Shown here: piece by piece, positions 35,698 to 44,850 of the stretch
How positions within the stretch are numbered: the stretch's first letter is position 1
Layout: the number at the start of each line of letters is the position of its first letter
From: Trichococcus patagoniensis
GTDB lineage: Bacteria; Bacillota; Bacilli; Lactobacillales; Aerococcaceae
Length of the DNA: 64,000 nt
NCBI RefSeq assembly: GCF_003051085.1
Contig: NZ_QAOM01000001.1
Span: 62,001 to 126,000 of the forward strand
Reading direction: 5' to 3'
Position numbers and translations under genes: made by a program
Notes under the pieces: generated by a model
The model's input: only the letters and a program-made list of their open reading frames with translations
What the model was told of the DNA's origin: nothing
Database searches by the model: none

Positions 35698-36298
35698 GCT
35701 TGCATATACAGGAATCTATACGGATTGGACGCGGGAAGCCATTTTGGCGGAAGTGGAAAAACAGATGAAGCCCTCGCGTTTCCAGCATGTGCTGCGGGTT
35801 GAAGCCTGTTCCATCCAATTGGCGGAAAAATATGGTGCATCCGTGGAAGCTTGTTCGTTGGCCGCTCTCCTGCACGACTACGCGAAAGAACATGCTGCAG
35901 AAAGCCTGAAGGAAATCGTCCTGTCCAAAGGGATGGCCAGCGAAATGACCGGTTACGGCAGCGAAATCATGCACGGACCTGTCGGCGCTTATTATGCCGA
36001 AACGGTATTCGGAATCACGGATGAGGACATCCTTGACGCGATCCGCCAGCATACAATCGGTGGCGAGATGATGACGCTGCTCGGGAAAGTCCTCTTCATC
36101 GCCGATTACATCGAATCGGGACGCGCATTCAAGGGCGTAGACGAAGCCAGAAAACTGGCTGAGGACAGCCTGGATGAGGCAGCTTATTTTAAAATAGAAA
36201 AAACAATCATCCATCTGGTGAAGAAAGAACTGCCGATTTATCCCGGCACAATCTATGTCTACAACAGTTGGATCCAAAGAAAAGTGGGGAAATCATAA
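35684..36298 (+). CDS. yqeK: YqeK family HD phosphohydrolase
   Basis: A protein of 204 residues with an HD domain: FQHVLRVE gives the first His, LLHDYAKEH the HD pair, and IADYIESGR the last Asp. Members hydrolyse diadenosine tetraphosphate symmetrically. The start overlaps nadD, and the stop overlaps the rsfS start (TAATG), so the run is translationally coupled. Confidence 0.93.
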   Translation: MTNTELAYTGIYTDWTREAILAEVEKQMKPSRFQHVLRVEACSIQLAEKYGASVEACSLAALLHDYAKEHAAESLKEIVLSKGMASEMTGYGSEIMHGPVGAYYAETVFGITDEDILDAIRQHTIGGEMMTLLGKVLFIADYIESGRAFKGVDEARKLAEDSLDEAAYFKIEKTIIHLVKKELPIYPGTIYVYNSWIQRKVGKS

Positions 36299-36663
36299 TG
36301 AAAATGACAAGTGAAGAATTATTGGAAGTAGTGGTTAAAGCAGCAGATGACAAATTGGCTCAGGATATCATGGCATTGGATGTACGCGGTTTGACATCGA
36401 TCGGTGATTACTTTGTCGTCATGAACGGCCGTAATGAAAAGCAAGTCGCTGCAATCGTGGAAGAAATCGTGCAGAGTGTTGCCAAAAACAAAGGTGAAGT
36501 CAAAAATGTTGAAGGCAAAGATTCAGGCAAATGGACATTGATCGATCTGAACGACGTCATCGTGCATGTATTCAACCATGAGGAACGCGGCTATTACAAC
36601 ATCGAAAAATTATGGAGTGATGCACCAATGGTTGACATCTCGGGGATGGTCACTGAGCAATGA
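36298..36663 (+). CDS. rsfS: Ribosomal silencing factor RsfS
   Basis: A protein of 121 residues. It binds L14 and blocks subunit joining under starvation. The conserved core is GLTSIGDYFVVMNGRNEKQV, then EGKDSGKWTLIDLNDVIVHVFNHEERGYYNIEKLW. ATG 36298 sits on the yqeK stop; the upstream in-frame ATG (36268) has no merit. It overlaps the methyltransferase gene by four bases (ATGA). Confidence 0.95.
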   Translation: MKMTSEELLEVVVKAADDKLAQDIMALDVRGLTSIGDYFVVMNGRNEKQVAAIVEEIVQSVAKNKGEVKNVEGKDSGKWTLIDLNDVIVHVFNHEERGYYNIEKLWSDAPMVDISGMVTEQ

Positions 36664-37403
36664 GTTACGACATCTTTGCCCATTACTATGATGAAATAAT
36701 GGACCAGTCTGTCTACGACAGCTGGCTTCTTTATGTTGAAAAATATACAGCCGGGAAATCCGGTCTGGACATCATGGAATTGGCATGCGGGACAGGGAAG
36801 ATTGCAGTGGAATTGGCGAAAAAAGGCCATCGGGTAACGGGGGTTGATCTCTCCGACGAAATGCTTTCGCTTGCATACAACCGGATGCAGGAAGAAGGCG
36901 TTACGCTTGCGTTGGCGGTAGGGGACATGCGTTCATTGGAGCCGATGGGGGATTTTGACGTCGTGACGTGCTTCTCCGATTCGCTTTGCTACATGTCTGA
37001 TGAAGCTGAAGTGGCGGAAGTCTTTCAAAGCGTCATCCGGAATCTCGGACCTGGCGGTGTTTTTTTGTTCGACGTCCACTCGATGCATCAAGTGAATAAC
37101 GTTTTTCCGGGATATCAATACATCTATCAGGATGAAGCGGGAGCCTTCCTCTGGGAAAGTTTTGCCGGCGATGCCGCGAACAGTGTCGAACATGATTTGA
37201 CTTTCTTCGTGGGATCCCAGAACAATCCGGAATTGTTTGAACGCCATTCGGAATACCATCGCGAACGAACGTACCCGTTGGAAGTCTACAAGCGGCTCCT
37301 TGAAGAAGCCGGATTCACCGATGTGACGGCTACAGCCGAATTTGGTGAAGCTGACGTGCGCGAGGAAAGTCCGCGCTGGTTTTTTGCCTGCAAAAAAGCT
37401 TAA
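36660..37403 (+). CDS. Class I SAM-dependent methyltransferase (YqeM)
   Basis: A protein of 247 residues with a Rossmann-type methyltransferase fold. Motif I is ELACGTGKIAVELAK (about 40-54), and motif II/acidic loop is VTGVDLSDEML. The family is the YqeM neighbour of rsfS; the substrate is unknown. It begins at an ATGA overlap with rsfS and is followed after 56 bases by tmcAL. Confidence 0.88.
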   Translation: MSYDIFAHYYDEIMDQSVYDSWLLYVEKYTAGKSGLDIMELACGTGKIAVELAKKGHRVTGVDLSDEMLSLAYNRMQEEGVTLALAVGDMRSLEPMGDFDVVTCFSDSLCYMSDEAEVAEVFQSVIRNLGPGGVFLFDVHSMHQVNNVFPGYQYIYQDEAGAFLWESFAGDAANSVEHDLTFFVGSQNNPELFERHSEYHRERTYPLEVYKRLLEEAGFTDVTATAEFGEADVREESPRWFFACKKA

Positions 37404-37459
37404 GCAAGCCAAGGTGAAAAACTGCGAAACCATACAATGAAACCAAAGGGGGCGCTTCG

Positions 37460-38677
37460 ATGAAAGCCTGTGGTGTAATCGCAGAATACAATCCTTTCCA
37501 TAACGGTCACCGCTATCAATTGTCGGAAGCCAGACGGATGACCAACAGCGATGTCATGGTTGTCGCAATGAGCGGCAATTTTGTCCAAAGGGGCGCGCCC
37601 GCTCTGTTGGATAAATGGACGCGTGCGGAAATCGCGTTGCGGAACGGTGCCGACATCGTCGTGGAAATGCCGATTTTGGGGAGTGTGCAGTCCGCGGATC
37701 TGTTCGCAAAAGCAGGCATCCGCTTGTTGCAGGCGATGCAGTGCGATGCCTTTGCATTCGGTGCTGAAGAAGGAACAGCGGAAGATTTCGTTTCGCACAG
37801 CCGCTTCTTGCGAGAACACGAATCGGAAATCGATCGGATTTTTCAGACTTACCGAAATGATGGCAGAACCTATGCTGCGCAAATGGAAACGGCCATTGCC
37901 GAAGTCTTGCGCCCACAAGGTTCTGCTATTTCCTTTTCAACGCCCAATAATCAGCTTGGATTGGCGTATGTCAAAGAAAATGAACAATTCCCCGAACCGA
38001 TGGAAACGGCCATCGTGCTTAGGCGCGGTGCCGGACACAACGACAGTGATGCTTTCGGACAAGAATTCGCAAGCGGGACCGCCATTCGCGAATGGTCACT
38101 CCACCACGGAAAAGAAACCGAAAGGAAGGACATTGGCAGGTTTGTGCCGCGAGCGACGTTAGAGGCGCTGGAAAGGCGTCCTCTGCTTGATTGGGCGCCA
38201 TACTGGGTGATGCTGCAATATCAGCTCATGCTGCTTTCGCATGCGGAACTCCGGAACATCTATCAAGTTGAAGAAGGCATCGAATACAGATTGAAAAAAG
38301 AGGCTGAGGATGCAGCTGATTTTATGGCCTTCATTCGGCGCATGAAGAACAAGCGTTGGACCTGGGCCCGGCTGCAGCGGATCTGTTCCTATATCCTGTT
38401 GGGGATAACCAAAGCGGAAGCGACTACTTTCCAGGAAAAAGAAGGTACTATCCGCTTGCTCGGATTTACGGAAGCCGGAAGACGCTATCTGAACATCTTG
38501 AAAAAAAACACGGAGACCCCTATCATCACGAAATTGCGTGAGCCATATACAGCGGACTTGCAACTGGAAATCAGGAGTGACCGCATCTATCGTTTGGGAG
38601 CCATTCCGGTTTTGGAGGAACAGAATTTCACCCGGTCGCCCATTTACATCCGCAACGAGCCGAGGGATCAGGACTAA
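37460..38677 (+). CDS. tmcAL: tRNA(Met) cytidine acetate ligase
   Basis: A protein of 405 residues (YlbM family). It activates acetate with ATP and acetylates the wobble cytidine of elongator tRNA-Met. The nucleotidyltransferase motif GVIAEYNPFHNGH is at 5-17, and SGNFVQRGAPALLDKWTRAE near 38-57 is the family signature. AAAGGGGG precedes the ATG. It is the last gene of the yqe run. Confidence 0.92.
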   Translation: MKACGVIAEYNPFHNGHRYQLSEARRMTNSDVMVVAMSGNFVQRGAPALLDKWTRAEIALRNGADIVVEMPILGSVQSADLFAKAGIRLLQAMQCDAFAFGAEEGTAEDFVSHSRFLREHESEIDRIFQTYRNDGRTYAAQMETAIAEVLRPQGSAISFSTPNNQLGLAYVKENEQFPEPMETAIVLRRGAGHNDSDAFGQEFASGTAIREWSLHHGKETERKDIGRFVPRATLEALERRPLLDWAPYWVMLQYQLMLLSHAELRNIYQVEEGIEYRLKKEAEDAADFMAFIRRMKNKRWTWARLQRICSYILLGITKAEATTFQEKEGTIRLLGFTEAGRRYLNILKKNTETPIITKLREPYTADLQLEIRSDRIYRLGAIPVLEEQNFTRSPIYIRNEPRDQD

Positions 38678-38727
38678 GTTTTTTAAAAAAATTAATGAAA
38701 ACTTTAATGAAAAATCGCAAGAAGCGT

Positions 38728-38756
38728 TTGACTGGCCACAATCAAAGAAATATAAT
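38728..38756 (+). promoter_or_regulatory. Promoter of the D-Asp ligase/racemase pair
   Basis: TTGACT, 17 bases, TATAAT. The leader holds a small hairpin CTAGAGCC/GGTTCTAG (about 38773-38799). Confidence 0.75.
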
Positions 38757-38819
38757 GGATAGGTTAATAGATGCTAGAGCCTTTAATGTTCGGTTCTAGG
38801 CACTAAGGAGGACAATCAA

Positions 38820-40037
38820 ATGAGCGAAGAAGCCAACTCCGTCAGTTTCGTTCCCGTAATCGTAGGGGGGAACAGAGGAGCCTATAGTTTGGCGAGAGCT
38901 TTCTATGAAGCGTATCAAGTTAAAACGAATCTTATCAGCCCGATGATCATAGGCCCTATCGGCAATTCCCGCATCATCAAGCATTACATCCAACCGGGAA
39001 TCGATGACCTGGATCATTTTTTTGAGACCATTCAGCAAATCGGCCGTGACTATCCGAATATGAAAAAAATCATCTTCGGGGCAGACGATCGCTATGCAGA
39101 ACTGTTGATCCGAACGAAGGACCGCTTCAGTGATGATTGGATCATTCCATATGTGGATGAAGATGTCTTCCTGCGGGCGACCAATAAGGAAAGTTTTTAC
39201 GCCATCTGTGAAAAAGCAGGTGTTCCTTATCCTAAGACTGTAGTCATGGATGAATTTTCACTGGGCTTGCCGTTTGAATTTCCGATCATCATCAAGCCTT
39301 CGAACGCCATCCTGTACCAGGGGCTGCATTTTGAAGGCAAAGAAAAAGTCTTCATCGGACGGGATGAAAAAGATCTTGAACGCATCTATCATTTAGTGCG
39401 CGACAACGGCTACACAGACAACCTGATCCTGCAGGAGTACGTGCCCGGCGATGACACCTATCTTGGTGTCGTGACGGTCTACACCTCGCCAAGGGACAAG
39501 GAAATCAAGCTGATTGCGTTCGGCCATATCCTCTTGGAAGACCATACGCCATCCGCCATCGGAAACCACCTGACGATTTGGGCAAGGGAAGAGCAGAAGA
39601 TTGTTGCTTCCGTTCAAAAACTGATTGCGGAAACCGAGTTTTATGGTTTCTCCAATTTTGACGTGAAGTACGATGAGCGCAAAGATGACTATGTTTTCTT
39701 TGAATTGAACGGGCGTCTTGGCGTCAGCAACTATTATGTTACCGCCAGCGGGAATAATGTTGCGAAATACTATGTTGAAGATTACATAGCCAAGAAAAAA
39801 CTTGGGGTCACGATCAACACGAATGAAGCCTTGTTCACTATGACACCAAAGAATCTTTTGCTGAAGTATGTCAAGTCCGATGTATTGCGGAAAAAAGTAA
39901 AAGAGCTGTACAAAGATGGGAAAGTAGTGCACCCTTTGGATGCGCCTTTTGAAGTCAGCCCGAAAAGAAAATTCTATGTGCTGGCTTCCAAATTCAATTA
40001 TTACAAAAAATTCAGAGAGCATCCGCCAGAGGAATGA
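38820..40037 (+). CDS. ATP-grasp D-aspartate ligase (probable)
   Basis: A protein of 405 residues of the carbamoyl-phosphate-synthase-like ATP-grasp group. Visible parts are a pre-ATP-grasp domain (VIVGGNRGAYSLARAFYEAY), the ATP-binding strands (FPIIIKPSNAI, LILQEYVPGDD) and the metal site FFELNGRLGVSNYY. It resembles Asl of Enterococcus faecium, which adds D-Asp to the Lys of the peptidoglycan precursor. The next gene is an aspartate racemase, which makes this call much stronger. AAGGAGG sets the start. Confidence 0.82.
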   Translation: MSEEANSVSFVPVIVGGNRGAYSLARAFYEAYQVKTNLISPMIIGPIGNSRIIKHYIQPGIDDLDHFFETIQQIGRDYPNMKKIIFGADDRYAELLIRTKDRFSDDWIIPYVDEDVFLRATNKESFYAICEKAGVPYPKTVVMDEFSLGLPFEFPIIIKPSNAILYQGLHFEGKEKVFIGRDEKDLERIYHLVRDNGYTDNLILQEYVPGDDTYLGVVTVYTSPRDKEIKLIAFGHILLEDHTPSAIGNHLTIWAREEQKIVASVQKLIAETEFYGFSNFDVKYDERKDDYVFFELNGRLGVSNYYVTASGNNVAKYYVEDYIAKKKLGVTINTNEALFTMTPKNLLLKYVKSDVLRKKVKELYKDGKVVHPLDAPFEVSPKRKFYVLASKFNYYKKFREHPPEE

Positions 40038-40078
40038 GCTGAATCAAGAAACAAACGGGAAACGAGGGATGAGAAAGT

Positions 40079-40783
40079 ATGAAAAAATTTTTTGGTATTC
40101 TTGGAGGAATGGGAACGCTGGCGACGACCAACTTTCTTGTTGAAATGAATAAGCGTCATTTCCCCGAAAACGACCAAGATTATTTCAATTACATTCTGAT
40201 GAATCACGCTGATATTCCAGATCGTACGGAATATATTTTGGATCCGACCAAACCGAATCCGGTGGAAGCGGTGATAGAAGATGTTCATATGTTGAATCTT
40301 CTTCAGCCAGAATTCATCATCATGCCCTGCAATACTATCCATTATTTCTTCGATGATATTCAAAAGGAAACGGATATTCCGATTCTGAATATGATCGATC
40401 TTACGGTCGACTATATTGCGGAACACTATGAGGGCGCAAAAAAAGTCGGATTATTTGCCACAGAGGGAACGCATCAGAGCCGCATCTACGAAAATCGGCT
40501 CGTTGAGAAAGGCTACCAAGTGGTATTGCCGGACAGAAAATTACAAGACAAGATCAATAAAATGATTTATTATTACATCAAAGAGCGATCGCATTTATTT
40601 TTCCCTTTGTATTACGAAATTTTGGAAGATTTCAAAAATTGCGGTGCGGACATTGTGCTGTTGGGTTGCACGGAAGTTTCATTGATGAACAGTGAAGATG
40701 AAGAACAACGCTACCCGATCGTCGACGCGGAAAAGGTGCTTTTGGACAAAACAATCGCGTTGGCCAAAGAATTAAAAGTGTAA
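40079..40783 (+). CDS. Aspartate racemase (Asp/Glu racemase family)
   Basis: A PLP-independent racemase of 234 residues. Both catalytic cysteines are present: C84 in IMPCNTIHYF and C197 in LLGCTEVSL. The N-terminal FGILGGMGTLATTNFL is the family phosphate/substrate loop. It converts L-Asp to D-Asp, the substrate for the ligase 41 bases upstream. Glutamate racemase is less likely because MurI proteins differ in the N-terminus. Downstream, TTTTCCTTT/AAAGGAAAA (40791-40816) forms a hairpin without a T tail. Confidence 0.87.
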   Translation: MKKFFGILGGMGTLATTNFLVEMNKRHFPENDQDYFNYILMNHADIPDRTEYILDPTKPNPVEAVIEDVHMLNLLQPEFIIMPCNTIHYFFDDIQKETDIPILNMIDLTVDYIAEHYEGAKKVGLFATEGTHQSRIYENRLVEKGYQVVLPDRKLQDKINKMIYYYIKERSHLFFPLYYEILEDFKNCGADIVLLGCTEVSLMNSEDEEQRYPIVDAEKVLLDKTIALAKELKV

Positions 40784-40820
40784 AAAAACGTTTTCCTTTT
40801 TTGATGTAAAGGAAAATACA

Positions 40821-40849
40821 TTGACAAAGTTTTTTTTCACTAGTATAAT
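40821..40849 (+). promoter_or_regulatory. Consensus promoter of yceD-rpmF
   Basis: TTGACA, 17 bases, TATAAT: a full consensus sigma-A promoter, as expected for a ribosomal protein operon. Confidence 0.9.
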
Positions 40850-40877
40850 TCAATTTGTTATTTTAGGGGTGATGGAA

Positions 40878-41435
40878 ATGAAGTGGCCATTAAAAGAATT
40901 ACAAGAACATCGTGGTGAACCGTACTATTTCTCTCGGATGATAGACCGGGAAAGTTCATTGATGCAAAGAAATAATGAAATCAAAGCAGTGTCGCCGATT
41001 AAGGCGGAAGGTTTCTTATTATACGAAAATCATTCTGTGCTTGCCAATTTCCGAATCGATTTAACGATTACCCTGCCTTCGTCAAGGTCGTTGGAATTAG
41101 TTGATGTACCCTTGCAATTAGCAATCGAAGAAGTGTACACTGAAAGTGAATCACTCTATCTCGAGCAGGATACCCCTGCGGAAGTCGTGTTGCCGCTTGA
41201 AGGTGATGAAGTGAATCTGGTCCCCGCTATCGAGGACAACATTCTGCTTAATCTGCCTCTACAAGTCTTCACGCCGGAAGAGATGGTGTCCGAGGAAATG
41301 CCTAGTGGCGCTGAATGGGAAGTTGTTTCCGAAGAATCTTTCGCAAGAAAGAGACAAGAGGAAAAAACCGACCAGATCGATCCGCGATTAGCTGGTCTGA
41401 AGGCCCTGTTAGAAGACGAAGAAAAAACAGAGTGA
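40878..41435 (+). CDS. yceD: YceD family protein (DUF177)
   Basis: A protein of 185 residues. YceD is linked to 23S rRNA/50S maturation and precedes rpmF in most bacteria. It starts MKWPLKELQEHRGEPYYF; the conserved C-terminal block is IDPRLAGLKALLEDE. The usual CxR-C zinc residues are absent, as in many Gram-positive members. AGGGGTG is seven bases before ATG 40878; ATG 40872 is too close to it. The upstream frame covers the promoter. Confidence 0.9.
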   Translation: MKWPLKELQEHRGEPYYFSRMIDRESSLMQRNNEIKAVSPIKAEGFLLYENHSVLANFRIDLTITLPSSRSLELVDVPLQLAIEEVYTESESLYLEQDTPAEVVLPLEGDEVNLVPAIEDNILLNLPLQVFTPEEMVSEEMPSGAEWEVVSEESFARKRQEEKTDQIDPRLAGLKALLEDEEKTE

Positions 41436-41493
41436 AATTTTTGACGCTGATTTTTAACTAAATACAGCGATTAGTACAGGGAGGTGTAAGGAA

Positions 41494-41673
41494 ATGGCAG
41501 TACCTAAAAGAAGAACATCTAAAGCAAGAAAAGCAAAAAGACGTACGCACTTCAAGTTATCAATTCCAGGCTTGAACGCATGCCCTAACTGTGGCGAATT
41601 GAAAAAGAGCCACCACGTTTGTGCATCATGCGGTCACTATGACGGAGAAGTAGTTATCGAAAAACAAAGCTAA
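41494..41673 (+). CDS. rpmF: 50S ribosomal protein L32
   Basis: A protein of 59 residues starting [20 protein letters not shown]. The zinc ribbon is complete: C30, C33, C43, C46 (CPNC and CASC). GGGAGGTG precedes the ATG. It lies 58 bases after yceD under the same promoter and is followed by a terminator. Confidence 0.97.
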   Translation: MAVPKRRTSKARKAKRRTHFKLSIPGLNACPNCGELKKSHHVCASCGHYDGEVVIEKQS

Positions 41674-41695
41674 TCCTGAAATGCCATCCGCAATT

Positions 41696-41731
41696 CCAGT
41701 CAGCAGAATGAATTTTCTGCTGGCTTTTTTT
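41696..41731 (+). terminator. Terminator of rpmF
   Basis: CAGCAGAA pairs with TTCTGCTG around a short loop, with flanking pairs, followed by TTTTTTT. Confidence 0.85.
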
Positions 41732-41824
41732 GTTCTCATTTTTCAAGGAGGCATAATTTTCCGGAATGATGTAAAATGTATGTATGCGGGCATATACGCC
41801 ATATTTTTGTTAAGGAGCGTTGGG

Positions 41825-42202
41825 ATGCAAAACTTCCACTATTTTGAAATTCTGTTGTATGTTTTTCCGATTTTAGAAATCATTCTGATCAATAAATTTT
41901 TTAGGTCGTATCTCAGGTACAAACAAATTATCCAAGTGACAGTTGCGGATGTTGTGTTGCCGTTTTTGTTCGTAGGCATCCATCTGCTGAGTGTCTACAG
42001 TTTGACGTATTCACTCTTGCCGCACTTTCTGCTGGCGGCTTGCGTCGTCGGTCTGCTGCAGACGCTGTATTTCGACAAACGCAAAAAGATCCATCAGCCG
42101 AAGCGGTTCTATCGTTATTTCATAAAAATACTGTTTTTGATGGCACTGCTTTCTTATTACATGTTGGTGCTGTTGCGCATTTATTTCCTTGTAAGGGGCT
42201 AG
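41825..42202 (+). CDS. DUF3397 family membrane protein
   Basis: A protein of 125 residues with about four hydrophobic helices (8-25, 38-58, 62-80, 100-122) separated by basic loops (DKRKKIHQPKRFYRYF). DUF3397 proteins sit between rpmF and mraZ in Lactobacillales; their function is unknown. AAGGAG supports ATG 41825, and the in-frame extension to 41681 overlaps the rpmF terminator. Confidence 0.75.
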   Translation: MQNFHYFEILLYVFPILEIILINKFFRSYLRYKQIIQVTVADVVLPFLFVGIHLLSVYSLTYSLLPHFLLAACVVGLLQTLYFDKRKKIHQPKRFYRYFIKILFLMALLSYYMLVLLRIYFLVRG

Positions 42203-42235
42203 TCCGAAAATTGAAGAATGAGGTGGCACGAAAAC

Positions 42236-43279
42236 ATGAAAGTATTATTGTACTCTGAAGGCATGAAATACATCGGGAAATCCGGTTTAGGCAGAGCCAT
42301 CGAGCACCAGAAAAAAGCTCTCACACTGGAAGGAATATCTTTTACGACAGATTACAGAGATGATTTTGATCTGATGCACATCAATACCTACTTCGGGCAA
42401 TCTTATCGTCTGTTGCATAAAGTTAAAAAGCAGGGGAAACCGATTGTTTATCATGCCCACTCCACAAAGGAGGACTTCCAGAATTCTTTTATCTTCTCAA
42501 ATGCGGCTGCACCGCTTTTCAGTAAGTGGATTCTGCACTGCTACAGCCATGGGGATGTGGTTTTGACGCCAACCCCTTATTCCAAAAAATTGCTGCAGCG
42601 GGCGGGGTTGCAACAACCGATCATACCGATTTCGAACGGAATCGATTTGTCGTTTTACCAAGCGACTGCGGAAATGGGTGCGTCTTTCCGCCAGAAATAC
42701 GGGTATAAAGCAACAGACAAGGTCGTCATGTCTGTCGGACTTTACATCAAACGGAAAGGGATCCTTGATTTTGTCGCCTTAGCTAAATCGATGCCTGCTT
42801 ACCAGTTCATCTGGTTCGGGTACTTGAACCTCCATCAAGTTCCGCGAGAAATCCGTGAAGCGGTAGAGACAAAATTACCCAATCTGCAATTTGCCGGTTA
42901 TGTGGCTCCTGATGAGCTCCGGAACGCATACTGCGGTGCTGATCTGTTTTTCTTTCCAACCTACGAAGAAACGGAAGGAATCGTCCTTCTGGAGGCTCTT
43001 GCCATGGGACAGGAGATTCTGATCCGGGATATACCGATTTATGAAGATGATCTGGTCGATGGCAAGCACGTCTACAAAGGCAAAACGAATGACGATTTCC
43101 GAAGGTTGATCAGCGGCATTCTGGAAGGTGACCTGCCTTCTTTGAAGGCTGCAAGCCAGGAGCATATACGCCAGAAGGACCTCAGCTGCATCGGTTCGGA
43201 ATTGAGGAGTGCTTACGAAACTGCCATCCAGTTACATAAGTCCGATAAAAGCAAAATATCGGTCCCGCAAACAAAATGA
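42236..43279 (+). CDS. GT4 glycosyltransferase, probable second glycolipid hexosyltransferase
   Basis: A protein of 347 residues with a GT-B fold. MKVLLYSEGMKYIGKSGLGRAIEHQKKAL at the N-terminus resembles the enzymes that add a second hexose to monoglucosyl-diacylglycerol in streptococci and enterococci. PISNGIDLSFY, VMSVGLYIKRKGILDF and FFFPTYEETEGIVLLEALA (EX7E region) mark the donor domain. GAGGTGG precedes ATG 42236. The partner making the first step may be the GT4 at 27328-28533. The exact sugar is not readable, and cell-wall polysaccharide synthesis is an alternative. Confidence 0.72.
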   Translation: MKVLLYSEGMKYIGKSGLGRAIEHQKKALTLEGISFTTDYRDDFDLMHINTYFGQSYRLLHKVKKQGKPIVYHAHSTKEDFQNSFIFSNAAAPLFSKWILHCYSHGDVVLTPTPYSKKLLQRAGLQQPIIPISNGIDLSFYQATAEMGASFRQKYGYKATDKVVMSVGLYIKRKGILDFVALAKSMPAYQFIWFGYLNLHQVPREIREAVETKLPNLQFAGYVAPDELRNAYCGADLFFFPTYEETEGIVLLEALAMGQEILIRDIPIYEDDLVDGKHVYKGKTNDDFRRLISGILEGDLPSLKAASQEHIRQKDLSCIGSELRSAYETAIQLHKSDKSKISVPQTK

Positions 43280-43288
43280 TAGATGATA

Positions 43289-43332
43289 ACAAATTGATTT
43301 CGATTATTTGTCGAAATCAATTTGTTTTTTTT
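43289..43332 (+). terminator. Terminator before the dcw cluster
   Basis: ACAAATTGATTTCG pairs perfectly over 14 bp with CGAAATCAATTTGT, followed by eight T. Confidence 0.9.
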
Positions 43333-43349
43333 ATGAATTGTTCGGGAAA

Positions 43350-43375
43350 ATGTGGTGGAAAGTGGGGGGATGTGG
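43350..43375 (+). promoter_or_regulatory. MraZ binding repeats
   Basis: GTGG occurs at 43352, 43362 and 43372, an exact 10-bp period, each within WWGTGG. MraZ represses its own dcw promoter through 10-bp-spaced direct repeats in other bacteria. An extended -10 (TGG-TAGACT, to 43381) follows at once. Confidence 0.7.
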
Positions 43376-43415
43376 TAGACTGAGAACATATTTGAAGGTG
43401 GGGGCGAGTGTCTTT

Positions 43416-43847
43416 ATGTTGATGGGCGAATTCAAACACAATATAGATGCTAAAGGCAGATTGATCATGCCCGCAAAATTTCGTGAGGAATTAGGCGATA
43501 CGTTCATCATCACCCGTGGTTTGGACGGCTGTTTGTTCGGCTATCCGTTAAGCCAATGGGAGCTGCTCCAAGAGAAATTGAAACAGCTGCCCCTTGCCAA
43601 AAAAGATGCGCGTGCTTTTACCCGTTTCTTCTATTCAGCCGCTATGGAAGCTGAATTGGATAAACAAGGGCGCATCAATATCCCTCAAACATTATTGGAT
43701 TATGCGAAAATTGAAAAAGAATGTCGTATTGTCGGAGTAGCCGACCGTATTGAAATATGGAGCAACGAGAAGTGGGAAGAATTTGCTGATGAGGCTGCCG
43801 AAAACTTCGAAGATATTGCTGAAACGATGATCGACTTTGGATTGTAG
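43416..43847 (+). CDS. mraZ: Transcriptional regulator MraZ
   Basis: A protein of 143 residues with two SpoVT/AbrB-like DNA-binding repeats ([22 protein letters not shown] at the start; [16 protein letters not shown] near 83-98). It forms a ring-shaped oligomer and controls the dcw operon. ATG 43416 gives the family start MxMGE; the frame runs 36 codons further upstream over the operator. It is the first gene of the cluster, nine bases ahead of rsmH. Confidence 0.95.
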   Translation: MLMGEFKHNIDAKGRLIMPAKFREELGDTFIITRGLDGCLFGYPLSQWELLQEKLKQLPLAKKDARAFTRFFYSAAMEAELDKQGRINIPQTLLDYAKIEKECRIVGVADRIEIWSNEKWEEFADEAAENFEDIAETMIDFGL

Positions 43848-43855
43848 GTGTAAAA

Positions 43856-44806
43856 ATGGAAAAATTTGAACATTATAGCGTGTTGTTAAAAGAGTCCATC
43901 GATGGTTTGAACATCAAACCAGATGGCATCTATGTCGATTGCACTTTAGGTGGTGCCGGACACAGCAGCGTGATTTTATCAAAATTAAATGAAAATGGGC
44001 ATCTGTATGCCTTTGACCAAGACCGTATCGCTATCGAAAATGCTGAAGCAACGTTGGCGACGTATATCGAAAAAGGCATGGTGACACTCATCAAGGCCAA
44101 TTTCCGGAATATCAAGGAAGAACTGGAAGACCGTGATGTATTTGGCGTGGACGGCATCCTGTATGATTTGGGAGTGTCTTCCCCGCAATTGGACCAAGCT
44201 GAAAGAGGGTTCAGTTACCGTTATGATGCACCACTCGACATGCGCATGGACCAAGAACAGGAATTGACGGCCCGCGTCATTGTGAATGAGTGGCCTTTTG
44301 GTGAATTAGTGAAGATTTTTTATCGTTATGGCGAAGAAAAATTCTCAAAACAGATTGCCCGCAAAATCGAAAAAATCAGGGAAACCCAACCGATCGAGAC
44401 GACCGGCGAACTGGTCGAAATCATCAAAGACTGCATCCCTGCACCTGCCAGAAGAAAAGGCGGACATCCGGCTAAGCGCATTTTCCAAGCGTTGCGCATC
44501 GCAGTCAACGACGAATTATCCGCTATTGAAGATTCGATAGAAGATGGCTTGAAGATGCTGAACATCGGAGGGCGCATGAGCGTCATTTCCTTCCAATCCT
44601 TGGAGGACCGGATCGTTAAAGTTCTTTTCAAAGAAGCGAGCTCGAAAGAGGAAAGCTTGCTGCTGTTGCCTATTCTTCCCGAGGAATATGAAGCAGACTA
44701 CAAGTTGATCAGCCGCAAACCAATCATGCCCAACGAGGCGGAATTAAGTGAAAATTCGCGTTCTCAAAGTGCAAAATTGCGTGTCATCGAAAGAGTCAAG
44801 AATTAA
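43856..44806 (+). CDS. rsmH: 16S rRNA (cytosine-1402 N4)-methyltransferase
   Basis: A protein of 316 residues (MraW). It starts [32 protein letters not shown], containing the SAM motif [29 protein letters not shown] is the family signature near 103-130. It modifies C1402 in the decoding centre. AGGTG precedes the start. Confidence 0.97.
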   Translation: MEKFEHYSVLLKESIDGLNIKPDGIYVDCTLGGAGHSSVILSKLNENGHLYAFDQDRIAIENAEATLATYIEKGMVTLIKANFRNIKEELEDRDVFGVDGILYDLGVSSPQLDQAERGFSYRYDAPLDMRMDQEQELTARVIVNEWPFGELVKIFYRYGEEKFSKQIARKIEKIRETQPIETTGELVEIIKDCIPAPARRKGGHPAKRIFQALRIAVNDELSAIEDSIEDGLKMLNIGGRMSVISFQSLEDRIVKVLFKEASSKEESLLLLPILPEEYEADYKLISRKPIMPNEAELSENSRSQSAKLRVIERVKN

Positions 44807-44850
44807 CAGGGGCACCGCAGCTCGGTAACGAAAGATCATCAGTCGGAACG

